Shown piece after piece: positions 16,051 to 23,396 of a stretch of 64,000 bases of DNA. The translations under genes and the position numbers were made by a program. The first letter of the stretch is position 1, and every line of letters starts with the position of its first letter. Source of the stretch: Chloracidobacterium sp. (lineage in GTDB: Bacteria > Acidobacteriota > Blastocatellia > Pyrinomonadales > Pyrinomonadaceae); assembly GCA_016706275.1 (NCBI GenBank), contig JADJJY010000002.1, positions 482,001 through 546,000 of the forward strand, given 5' to 3'. The notes beneath the pieces are model-generated. The model did no database searches and had not been told where the DNA came from. It saw only the letters and a program-made list of their open reading frames with translations.

Positions 16051-16171
16051 ATTGCCGTCAGCTTTAGCTGACGGATGGATCTCCGATTTATGAATGGGCT
16101 TTAGCCCAACGGTTCGGCTAAAGCCGAAGAAGTAATAGAAACCACGTCCGTTGGCTAAAGCCAACGGCAAT
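16051..16171. repeat. REP/MITE-like palindromic element with 8-bp terminal inverted repeats
   Basis: ATTGCCGT (16051-16058) and ACGGCAAT (16164-16171) bracket four small hairpins: CCGTCAGCT-TT-AGCTGACGG (16055-16074), GGGCTTTAGCCC (16096-16107), CGGCTAAAGCCG (16115-16126) and CCGTTGGCTAAAGCCAACGG (16148-16167). All share a CTTTAG/CTAAAG centre. No transposase is encoded, so this is a non-autonomous or REP-type element. Confidence 0.8.
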
Positions 16172-16175
16172 CTGC

Positions 16176-16258
16176 ATCATCCGCCACGCCGACGCCGGCT
16201 ACAAGAAGCGATCGAGTTTGCTGTGAATAATTATGTGAAGATCCCGACGCAAAAGTAG
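16176..16258 (+). pseudogene. Remnant second copy of the hutU 3' end
   Basis: CATCCGCCACGCCGACGC repeats the hutU sequence at about 15954-15971. After one missing base, the rest would encode Y-E-E-A-I-E-F-A-V-N-N-Y-V-K-I-P-T-Q-K and a TAG stop, parallel to the YEQAIDFAEKNDVIIPMK end of the intact gene. Its GC-rich codons match the body of hutU better than the current tail does. The REP-like element lies between the two ends. Confidence 0.75.
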
Positions 16259-16289
16259 TTAGTACCTTTGCACCCACACCATCTTCCAA

Positions 16290-17774
16290 CTAAACGCAGT
16301 ATTTCTCGGTAATTTGACGAAAATGGTAGCCCATCGCCGCGAGCGTGATACCGTGAGCAAAATCGCGGGGGTGAAATCGCACCAGTTTGTACAAATATCT
16401 CCAAAACTGAACGCGGGAGCGATCACGAATTCCGAGCCGCATGATGATCTTGTAAAACGCTTTGAGGTCTTTACGAATGGTCGATTGCCGCGGTTCGATC
16501 CGGTTCTGGTGAAACCGCGAAAGGCAGTCGAGTGCACGCAGGTAGTATTCCTTTGGACTGTAGATGTTTTTGAGAACGCTCTGAAATCCCGCGATCAGGC
16601 GGTCGCGGTTCATCACCGGAATAAAGTTTAGCGAGCAGTCGGTATTGTTTCCTGAGTGGTACCCCTCGAGTCTTCCCTCTTTCTCAAGCCGCCGCCAAAG
16701 TTGGGTATCAGGCAAAGCCGACAGCAGTCCGACCATTGCCAACGGGATGGCACTCTCACGAATAAAATCCATCTGCAGATCAAAGATATTCTCAGGGTCG
16801 CTGTCAAAACCGACGATAAAGCCCGCCATGACCTCCATGCCGTAGCTCTGGATCTTATGGATCGAATCGATCAGGCTTCGGCGCGTATTCTGTCCCTTTT
16901 GGGCTTCTTTCAGGCTTTCCTCGACAGGCGTTTCGATACCAAGGAACACGCGGCGAAATCCGGCGTCCTGCATCATCTGGAGCAGGACATCGTCTTCAGC
17001 CAGGTTTACGCTTGCCTCCGTGATAAATGAGAATGGATATTCGTTCGCCCTCGACCATTCGATCAGATCGGGCAGAAAGAGCCGGAGGTTCTTTTTATTG
17101 CCGATAAAATTGTCGTCAACGATGAATACTAACCCACGCCAACCGCCAGCGTTGAGTGCGTTAAGCTCGGCAAGCATCTGTTCGTTGGTTTTAGTGCGTG
17201 GAACGCGGCCATAGATCTCGATAATGTCGCAAAATTCACATTGGAACGGACAGCCGCGCGAAAACTGAACATTCATCGCACTGTACTGGTGCATGTCGAT
17301 CAAACTGAAATCCGGTACCGGTGTCGCATGCAAAGACGGACGCTCGGCGGCTTTGTAGACCTTTTTGGCAACGCCGAGTTCGAGGTCGGCGACAAACAGC
17401 GGAAGCGTTTCCTCGGCCTCGCCAATAAAGATATGATCGGCATCGGGCAGGCTTTCGGAACTTGTCGAGACATACGGCCCGCCGACAACTATGCGTTTAC
17501 CCATAGCGCGAGCACGACGGACAACTTCCTCAAGCGACGCGCTTTGCACTATCATTGCACTGACAAAGACCATGTCGGCCCATTCGATATCGCTGTCGTT
17601 GAGCGTGTCGACGTTCATATCGACGAGGCGGCGCTCCCAAGTGGCTGGAAGCATCGCTGAAACGGTAAGGAGTCCAAGAGGAGGAAAAGCAGCCTTCTTA
17701 CCTTCGAACGCTAAGGCATGCTTAAAACTCCAATAGGTCTCGGGAAACACGGGATATACAAGCAGTACCTTCAT
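16290..17774 (-). CDS. B12-binding domain radical SAM protein (DUF4070-type)
   Basis: 494 residues. An N-terminal cobalamin-binding Rossmann domain (about 1-140: VYPVFPETYWSFKHA, IVVGGPYVSTSSE, IFIGEAEET) is followed by a radical SAM core with the 4Fe-4S cluster motif CPFQCEFCD (near 180) and a C-terminal DUF4070-like domain (TQLWRRLEKEGRLE, SLNFIPVMNRDRLI). Family members include methyltransferases acting on lipids and natural products; the hopanoid C-3 methylase is related but identity cannot be assigned here. Its position between hutU and hutG is probably incidental. Confidence 0.85.
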   Translation of the reverse strand: MKVLLVYPVFPETYWSFKHALAFEGKKAAFPPLGLLTVSAMLPATWERRLVDMNVDTLNDSDIEWADMVFVSAMIVQSASLEEVVRRARAMGKRIVVGGPYVSTSSESLPDADHIFIGEAEETLPLFVADLELGVAKKVYKAAERPSLHATPVPDFSLIDMHQYSAMNVQFSRGCPFQCEFCDIIEIYGRVPRTKTNEQMLAELNALNAGGWRGLVFIVDDNFIGNKKNLRLFLPDLIEWSRANEYPFSFITEASVNLAEDDVLLQMMQDAGFRRVFLGIETPVEESLKEAQKGQNTRRSLIDSIHKIQSYGMEVMAGFIVGFDSDPENIFDLQMDFIRESAIPLAMVGLLSALPDTQLWRRLEKEGRLEGYHSGNNTDCSLNFIPVMNRDRLIAGFQSVLKNIYSPKEYYLRALDCLSRFHQNRIEPRQSTIRKDLKAFYKIIMRLGIRDRSRVQFWRYLYKLVRFHPRDFAHGITLAAMGYHFRQITEKYCV

Positions 17775-17881
17775 AACCTCACACTACGCCCGTTGACTCG
17801 GCCTTGCAAGCACTTTTCGGCGGGTTACAAAACTAATACAATCGCCGCGTATGCCAATTATTTACCTGAGAGTTCGGTGCG

Positions 17882-17910
17882 TTGACTTAGAACATTTATT
17901 GGCAAATACT
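17882..17910 (+). promoter_or_regulatory. Candidate sigma70-type promoter for hutG
   Basis: TTGACT (17882-17887), a 17-base spacer, then AATACT (17905-17910), 11 bases before the hutG ATG, so the leader would be very short. The -35 match is good, the -10 weak. Confidence 0.4.
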
Positions 17911-17921
17911 TAGGGTAAGAT

Positions 17922-18875
17922 ATGACCGCTATTTTTGAACAAACTACACGCCCTGACTCAAGTCTTTTTTCTGGACGCGGCGACGTAAATGACCCGCGTT
18001 TAGGCGAGATCGTCCATTCTGATCCTGAGCATTATGACACGTCAGATATAGTCATACTCGGCTGTCCGCAGGACGAGGGCGTGCGTCGCAATGACGGCCG
18101 TATCGGTGCCGCTGCGGCTCCTGATATGATCCGCGAACAGTTTTACCGTCTTACACCTTTTAATATCAAAAAGAAGGTTTTCGATCTTGGCAATGTCATT
18201 ATCAGTTCGACGCTTGAGGATACGCACGACACACATTCAGCCGTCGTCCAAAAGATACTCCGCGACGGCAAACGCGTGATCGTGCTTGGTGGGGGAAATG
18301 ATATTTCCTATCCCGATGGAGTGGCTATGGCCGAGGTCTTTGGTCCAGAATGGTGGATCGGCGTTAATGTTGACTCGCACCTTGATGTGAGGATCGCTGA
18401 GCAACGGAATAACGGCACGCAGTATCGCCAGTTATTGGAAGAGAAACATTTGCTGCCCACATATTTTTATGAGGTCGGATATCAGACGCATTTATGCTCG
18501 CCGGTCTATTATGAATACCTTCGCGATAATGGTGTTCACCGCATCAGCCTTGAGCTTTTACGTTCGCGTGCCGAGGCCGACATTGAGATCAAAGAACAGA
18601 TCAGGCAGAAATTCATCGGCCACAGTTCATCATTGAATACGTTTTTTGGTTTCGATATGGACGCAGTGCGTTCGGCAGATGCTCCGGGAACGTCGGCTCC
18701 GTCGCCGCTGGGTCTTCGAGCCGGTGAATTCATCCAACTCGTCAAATACGCCGCATCGCTTGCTAATACAAAGATCATCGAGTTCACTGAGGTGAACCCG
18801 ACCTACGATCAAGACAACCGCACAGCAAAACTCGTCGCGATCGGTATGCACCGGTTTTGCTCAGGTGTCGCTTGA
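17922..18875 (+). CDS. hutG: Arginase-family formimidoylglutamase
   Basis: 317 residues of the ureohydrolase fold. It would hydrolyse N-formimidoyl-glutamate to glutamate and formamide, closing the histidine route. Metal-site motifs are NVDSHLDVR (DxHxD) and FGFDMDAVRSADAPG (DxDxxD). The first motif, usually GG(D/G)H, reads LGGGNDISYPDG, so the His that normally ligates Mn is Asn. Assignment rests on the fold and the hut neighbourhood. Start ATG 17922 lies behind a purine-rich AGGGTAAG. Confidence 0.85.
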   Translation: MTAIFEQTTRPDSSLFSGRGDVNDPRLGEIVHSDPEHYDTSDIVILGCPQDEGVRRNDGRIGAAAAPDMIREQFYRLTPFNIKKKVFDLGNVIISSTLEDTHDTHSAVVQKILRDGKRVIVLGGGNDISYPDGVAMAEVFGPEWWIGVNVDSHLDVRIAEQRNNGTQYRQLLEEKHLLPTYFYEVGYQTHLCSPVYYEYLRDNGVHRISLELLRSRAEADIEIKEQIRQKFIGHSSSLNTFFGFDMDAVRSADAPGTSAPSPLGLRAGEFIQLVKYAASLANTKIIEFTEVNPTYDQDNRTAKLVAIGMHRFCSGVA

Positions 18876-18907
18876 CGCCAGTCTCGGCTTGTTATTAGCT
18901 ATCTTAT

Positions 18908-19165
18908 ATGTCTGAAACAAAACTATTTACAGATGTGTCGCGTGAGCGGCTAAATCGTTTTCGCCGCGAACTGGAACAATGGGGTGTTACGGTTCCTGAC
19001 GGCGATGATGTACAGGTCACGGGGCCCTTTGGTGTTATCTTGCGTGCGACTTATGAAGAAGCATCCGAAAAACTATCGTTATCGATAGTCGAAAAACCGA
19101 TTCTGATACCCGAATCTCAAGTTTGGAAATTCGTTGATAACGCCGCGGCAAAGTTGAAGACGTAG
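18908..19165 (+). CDS. Small hypothetical protein, 85 aa
   Basis: It reads MSETKLFTDVSRERLNRFRREL, then VQVTGPFGVILRATYEEASEKLSLSIVEKP and VWKFVDNAAAKL. It is acidic, soluble, and has no export signal or Cys. I do not recognise the family. It lies 32 bases after hutG on the same strand and may be cotranscribed; codon use is like its neighbours. Confidence 0.65.
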   Translation: MSETKLFTDVSRERLNRFRRELEQWGVTVPDGDDVQVTGPFGVILRATYEEASEKLSLSIVEKPILIPESQVWKFVDNAAAKLKT

Positions 19166-19273
19166 TCCAGAACATCCCCGCGGGTTATGATGTTGAATCC
19201 GTGCATACTTGACACACTTACAAGCATTTGGCATCCTAATTGTTCGCTTTTCTCTTGGATTTGCGACGGTTCT

Positions 19274-19349
19274 AGTCTCTTAGCTCAGTTGGTAGAGCAT
19301 TACCTTGACAAGGTAGGGGTCAGCAGTTCGAGTCTGCTAGAGACTACCA
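19274..19349 (+). tRNA. tRNA-Val (anticodon GAC)
   Basis: 76 bases with encoded CCA. Acceptor AGTCTCT/AGAGACT pairs fully, anticodon loop TTGACAA between TTACC and GGTAG, T stem GCAGA-type arm with loop TTCGAGT. Anticodon GAC reads GTC/GTT. Confidence 0.93.
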
Positions 19350-19399
19350 TTTACATACTTTCGATAAGATGCTTACGAAGTACTTTGCTGTTTTTACAA

Positions 19400-19614
19400 C
19401 TACTACGCCCCGCTTCTAATAGCGGGACAATCGCGGTGTCTCTCGGGATACTGCAAAGCAAAGTCGCTCTTATCGGATCTGATCTCAGTTAGTAGTAGGA
19501 AGTTTGTTGATCATTAGATTTAGTTAGAGCGACTAGTTTGCAGAAGCCCGCGTGTACGCAAGCGCGATACACGCAAGTTGGATGTTACGCCCTTACTATC
19601 GTGCGGGCTTCTGC
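19400..19614 (+). promoter_or_regulatory. Structured 5' leader upstream of thrS
   Basis: Stems visible in order: CTACTAC 19400-19406 with GTAGTAG 19492-19498; CCCGCT/AGCGGG 19409-19426; GCGGTGT/ATACTGC 19433-19454 (two G-U pairs); AGTCGCTCT 19462-19470 with AGAGCGACT 19526-19534; and a perfect 12-bp stem GCAGAAGCCCGC 19540-19551 with GCGGGCTTCTGC 19603-19614, ending 20 bases before the thrS ATG. The first and fourth stems cross, so they are mutually exclusive or form a pseudoknot. There is no T-box consensus. Autogenous control of thrS or the thrS-infC operon is inference. Confidence 0.6.
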
Positions 19615-19633
19615 ACAAAAGGATCAACAGAAT

Positions 19634-21587
19634 ATGAGCGAATTAAACATTAAATTTGGCGATAACCAGCGGTCTATCCCCGCTCCCGCGACTGTGGCGG
19701 ATGCGATAAAGGCGTTTGACCGCGATGCGTTAAAGAAAACACTTGCCGCAAAAGTAAACGGCGAGGAGCTGGATCTCAATCGCGAATTGACCGCGACCGA
19801 CGAAGTTCTCTCGATCGAGCCTATCATTGCGGATTCGCACGATGGCCTCGAACTTATTCGCCACTCGACCGCACATCTTCTTGCTGCTGCGATATTAGAT
19901 CTGTTTCCCGGTACAAAACTGGGTGTTGGCCCGGCGTTGATGGAAGACCCGCGTTACGGCTTTTATTACGATGTCATCGCTCCGCGAAATCTGACCGAGG
20001 AAGATCTGCCTGTTATCGAAAAGAAAATGAAGTCGATGGCCAAGCAGAATCTTGTCTATCGCCGTGAGCTTGTCGACAAGGCGAGGATCCTCGAAATTTT
20101 CACGGAACGTAACGAGCCGCTCAAATGCGAACTTATTTCGGACAAGGTGACCGATTCGGCGACGCTTTATCACATTGATAATTCCCCGTTCATCGATTTT
20201 TGTCTTGGACCGCACGTTCCGCACACAGGCAAATTACAGGCTTTCAAGCTGCTAGCTTTGTCCGGTGCTTACTGGAAGGGCGACGCCGAACGCGAGCAGA
20301 TGCAGCGAATTTACGGAACCGCTTTTGCTAAACAAGAAGAGCTTGACGCATGGCTCAAACAGCGTGAAGAGGCCGAAAAACGCGATCACCGCAAGCTTGG
20401 AAAACAGCTAGATCTGTTTTCCATTGATGACGATTACGGTCAGGGGCTGATACTGTGGCATCCGAAGGGCGGCATTATCCGCAACGAGATGGAGCGGTTG
20501 TTGAAAGAAGAGCTTGAGCGTCGCGGATACAGTTTTGTCTTTACGCCGCATATTGCAAAACGCGATCTGTGGGTAAAGAGCGGTCATGAGGGCAACTATT
20601 CCGATTCGATGTACGCACCGACGAGCATTGAGGACGAGGAATATCGGCTCAAGCCGATGAACTGCCCTTTTCACATCGGCATTTACAAATCGAGCCCACG
20701 TTCGTACCGAGATCTGCCGCAACGTTACTCCGAGATGGGTACGGTTTATCGTGCCGAGCTTTCGGGTACGCTCCACGGACTAATGCGTGTTCGCGGATTT
20801 TCAGTCGATGACGCGCATTTATTTGTACGACCTGATCAAGTGCATGCCGAAGTTGCGGATTGTCTCGATTTTGCGATCAAGGTTTTTGAGACGTACGGTT
20901 TTGACAAGGTCAAATTTGAGCTTTCGGTTCGCGGCGGCGCTGAGAACAAAGGTTATCTTGGCTCCGACCAAGATTGGGCCGACGCCGAAAAACAGCTTGC
21001 GAGTGCTCTCGAAGAGCGAAACATCACCTACGAACGCATCGAGGGCGAGGCCGCATTTTACGGGCCTAAGATCGACATCAAGATCGAGGACGCCATCGGC
21101 CGCGTGGCAGCTTGGCACGATCCAGCTTGATTTTAATCTGCCCGAGCGTTTTGAGCTGGAATATACAGGCGACGATAACCAGAAGCACCGTCCGTTTATG
21201 ATCCACCGGGCGTTGTTTGGCTCGATCGAACGGTTCTTTGGCGTACTGATCGAGCATTACGCGGGTGCGTTTCCACTGTGGCTCGCTCCGGTTCAGGTTA
21301 CGGTTTTGCCGATCACCGACCGTATCAATGATTACGCCGAACAGGTCGCGGCCGAACTTAGAACTGCCGGTTTTCGTGTAGAATCGAATACAATATCTGA
21401 TAAGATCGGCGCAAAGATACGTGACGCACAGATGCAAAAGATCCCTTATATGCTCGTGCTGGGCGATAAGGAGCTCGAGGACGGCACGGTCGCCGTTCGC
21501 GAACGCAAACAGGGCGACATCGGCGTGATGACGCTAAATGAGTTCAAAGAGAAAATTACCGCTGAAAAACTCAGCCGCAGTCTCTAG
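19634..21587 (+). CDS. thrS: Threonyl-tRNA synthetase, frameshifted near 21101-21107
   Basis: It charges tRNA-Thr. ATG 19634 (MSELNIKFGDN) begins the TGS domain, followed by the editing domain (RHSTAHLLAAA) and the class II core with KPMNCPFHIGIYKS (Zn Cys, His) and SGTLHGLMRVRGFSVDDAH. The first frame ends at TGA 21128-21130, but homology continues in another frame as WQLGTIQLDFNLPERFELEY through the anticodon-binding domain to 21587. The break lies in GGCCGCGTGGCAG (21098-21110). Losing one CG from an original GGC CGC GCG TGG would explain it and restore Arg-Ala-Trp-Gln. An essential single-copy gene is unlikely to be dead, so a sequencing indel is the first suspicion. Confidence 0.93.
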
Positions 21588-21614
21588 AACGGGTTATTAA
21601 CAACGGAGGCATTT

Positions 21615-22307
21615 ATCGCTAGAAGATTTGGTGGAAAATTTAAGCCGCGGTTTCGTGAGCCGCTGCACCGGACCAATGAACGCATACGCGTTCCGTCCGT
21701 TCGAGTTGTAACCGAGGATGGTGAGCTTTTTGGCGTTATGGATACGCGTGATGCTATCCAGGAAGCCCGAAATCGCGGGATTGACCTGGTCGAGATCGCA
21801 CCTAAGGCACAGCCGCCGGTCTGTAAGATGATCGATTACGGTAAGTTTCTGTATGAGCAAAAGAAAAAAGCTCATGACGCTAAAAAGAAACAAGTTACGG
21901 TCGAGGTCAAAGAGATCAAGTTTCGCCCCGGCACCGATGATCACGATTATAGTTACCGTATGGAAAATGCCCGTAAATGGCTAAACGACGGTGACAAGGT
22001 CAGAGCCACCATCGCATTTCGCGGACGCGAGATGACGCACCGCGAGCTGGGGGGCAAGATCCTCAAAAAGCTTACTGCGGATCTGATAGACCTGGCAGAT
22101 GTCGAGGTTTATCCAAAGATGGAAGGCTATCAGATGTTCACGATCTTTAACCCAAAGAAAGCGAAGGTCGCGGATGCCAAAAAAGCTGCCCCTGTAGAGG
22201 TAGTTGAAAAAGAAGAAAAACCGGTAAAGGTGGCGAAACCCGCTGCCAAAAAACCGGCGGCAAAGGCCAAGGCCGAGCCGAAAACAGACGAAGACGAGAT
22301 TTTTTAG
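21615..22307 (+). CDS. infC: Translation initiation factor IF-3 with AUC start codon
   Basis: 230 residues if started at ATC 21615, five bases after GGAGG (21605-21609 region). IF-3 binds the 30S subunit and checks the initiator tRNA and start codon. The conserved N-terminal domain (TNERIRVPSVRVV, GVMDTRDAIQEARNRGIDLVEIAP) begins well before the first ATG in frame at 21738, so that ATG cannot be the start. The C-domain follows (IKFRPGTDDHDY, ATIAFRGREMTH). infC in other bacteria uses AUU or AUC, the basis of its self-regulation. An Ala/Lys/Glu-rich tail of about 45 residues is extra. Confidence 0.95.
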   Translation: MARRFGGKFKPRFREPLHRTNERIRVPSVRVVTEDGELFGVMDTRDAIQEARNRGIDLVEIAPKAQPPVCKMIDYGKFLYEQKKKAHDAKKKQVTVEVKEIKFRPGTDDHDYSYRMENARKWLNDGDKVRATIAFRGREMTHRELGGKILKKLTADLIDLADVEVYPKMEGYQMFTIFNPKKAKVADAKKAAPVEVVEKEEKPVKVAKPAAKKPAAKAKAEPKTDEDEIF

Positions 22308-22329
22308 ATAGTTAGATAGGAGTAGAGTT

Positions 22330-22533
22330 ATGCCAAAACTAAAAACACACAAGGGAGCGGCAAAGCGTTTTCGCTCGACCGCCAGCGGCAAGTTCAAACG
22401 CGGACACAGCCATGCACGTCATATTTTGACCAAAAAAACGAGCAAGCGTAAACGCAATCTGGATATCGATTGCTTAGTATCCGAAGGTGATCAGAAACGC
22501 GTCGAAAAGATGCTGCCGTACGGGAGAGATTAA
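22330..22533 (+). CDS. rpmI: 50S ribosomal protein L35
   Basis: 67 residues, MPKLKTHKGAAKRFRSTASGK and the family RGHSHARHILTKK and KRKRNLD blocks. Normal length. Third gene of thrS-infC-rpmI-rplT, 22 bases after infC, with GGAG before the ATG. Confidence 0.98.
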   Translation: MPKLKTHKGAAKRFRSTASGKFKRGHSHARHILTKKTSKRKRNLDIDCLVSEGDQKRVEKMLPYGRD

Positions 22534-22537
22534 TATC

Positions 22538-22589
22538 GTTTGGAGTTCCTGCTTTAGCAGGCTGGCCGCCTAAAGGCGGGACTCCAAAC
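22538..22589. repeat. Palindromic repeat, family GTTTGGAGT...ACTCCAAAC, between rpmI and rplT
   Basis: Outer arms GTTTGGAGT (22538-22546) and ACTCCAAAC (22581-22589) enclose two hairpins, CCTGCTTTAGCAGG (22549-22562) and CCGCCTAAAGGCGG (22567-22580). The same plan occurs at 51542-51630 and, degraded, at 39515-39571. It occupies almost the whole rpmI-rplT spacer. Confidence 0.85.
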
Positions 22590-22607
22590 AACTGAAAGGA
22601 GTGAATT

Positions 22608-22988
22608 ATGCCAAGAGCAAAACGTGGTAATAAACGTTTAGAAAAACGTAAGAAAATTTTAGCCTTAGCCAAAGGTTATCGTGGAACGAAATCAAAACTG
22701 TATCGCTCGGCCAAAGAGTCGGTCGAACGCGCACTGAATTTTGCCTACACCGGCAGAAAGCTGAAGAAGCGTGATTTTCGCAAACTGTGGATCGTCCGTA
22801 TCAACGCGGCTTGCCGTCTAAATGACATCAAGTATTCGCAGTTCATTCACGGCCTGAACCTCGCCGAGATCGAATTGGACCGCAAAGTCCTTGCCGATAT
22901 GGCGGTAAAGCAGCCTGAAACATTTGCGTCGATAGTCGGACAGGCAAAGGACGCTATCGGCAAACAAAAGCCGACAGTAGCAGCCTAA
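22608..22988 (+). CDS. rplT: 50S ribosomal protein L20
   Basis: 126 residues: MPRAKRGNKRLEKRKKILALAKGY, SVERALNFAYTGRKLKKRDFRKLWI, RINAACRLNDIKYSQFIHGL. L20 binds 23S rRNA early in assembly and in several bacteria represses its own operon through an mRNA leader. AAGGAG lies just upstream of the ATG. The spacer to rpmI is filled by the palindromic repeat. Confidence 0.98.
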   Translation: MPRAKRGNKRLEKRKKILALAKGYRGTKSKLYRSAKESVERALNFAYTGRKLKKRDFRKLWIVRINAACRLNDIKYSQFIHGLNLAEIELDRKVLADMAVKQPETFASIVGQAKDAIGKQKPTVAA

Positions 22989-22999
22989 ACAGATATGAT

Positions 23000-23332
23000 C
23001 CAGAGACGGGGTCATAAGGTGCCGATCTTGAACAAGCAAAAGGCCGTATGCTGGGCGAGCCGTTTTTGAGCCGTTCTTGTCGGCACAACGTCGGCGGTTG
23101 AACGGCAGATCCTGACATAGACGGTGTGAGGACAGGTAACAACGTTGGTATCTACTGGGGAGTTGCGGATGCAAAGGCGTCTTTTGCTGAACTAACTGCA
23201 AAAGGTGCTGAGGTGGATACTGAACCTCTTGAGGTCGGCGGTGGGATTATTGTCGCAACCGTGCTGGATCCATTTGGTAATGTATTCGGTATCATCGAAA
23301 ACCCGCATTTCACCCTGAGTGAAGCGGGATAA
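23000..23332 (+). pseudogene. Truncated VOC (glyoxalase/bleomycin-resistance) family gene
   Basis: Only the C-terminal half is intact in one frame (from about 23126): GIYWGVADAKASFAELTAKGAEV, VATVLDPFGNVFGIIENPHF, the typical closing betabetaalphabeta unit with its Glu metal ligand region. Upstream pieces (GGTGCCGATCTTGAACAAGC) resemble a VOC start but the frames are broken by stops. I read it as a decayed gene; a short expressed fragment starting at GTG 23126 cannot be excluded. Confidence 0.55.
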
Positions 23333-23360
23333 TACTAGATATCAATAAAATTATATTAAG

Positions 23361-23390
23361 GCGTCTGGATCTTTATCCCGACGCTTTTTT
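23361..23390 (+). terminator. Probable rho-independent terminator
   Basis: GCGTC (23361-23365) pairs with GACGC (23380-23384) followed by TTTTTT; flanking AAG/CTT extends the stem. The loop is long (14 bases). It would end the rplT-side transcript and faces the kbl stop at 23397. Confidence 0.6.
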
Positions 23391-23396
23391 TAGTTC

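Noticed and set aside
19350..19633. T-box riboswitch upstream of thrS
   Set aside because: No T-box sequence or AGTA bulge is visible, and the last stem is not followed by a T-run.
21098..21130. Programmed frameshift in thrS
   Set aside because: No slippery heptamer, no internal ribosome-site stimulator, and thrS is not known for recoding; a CG-dinucleotide deletion is simpler.
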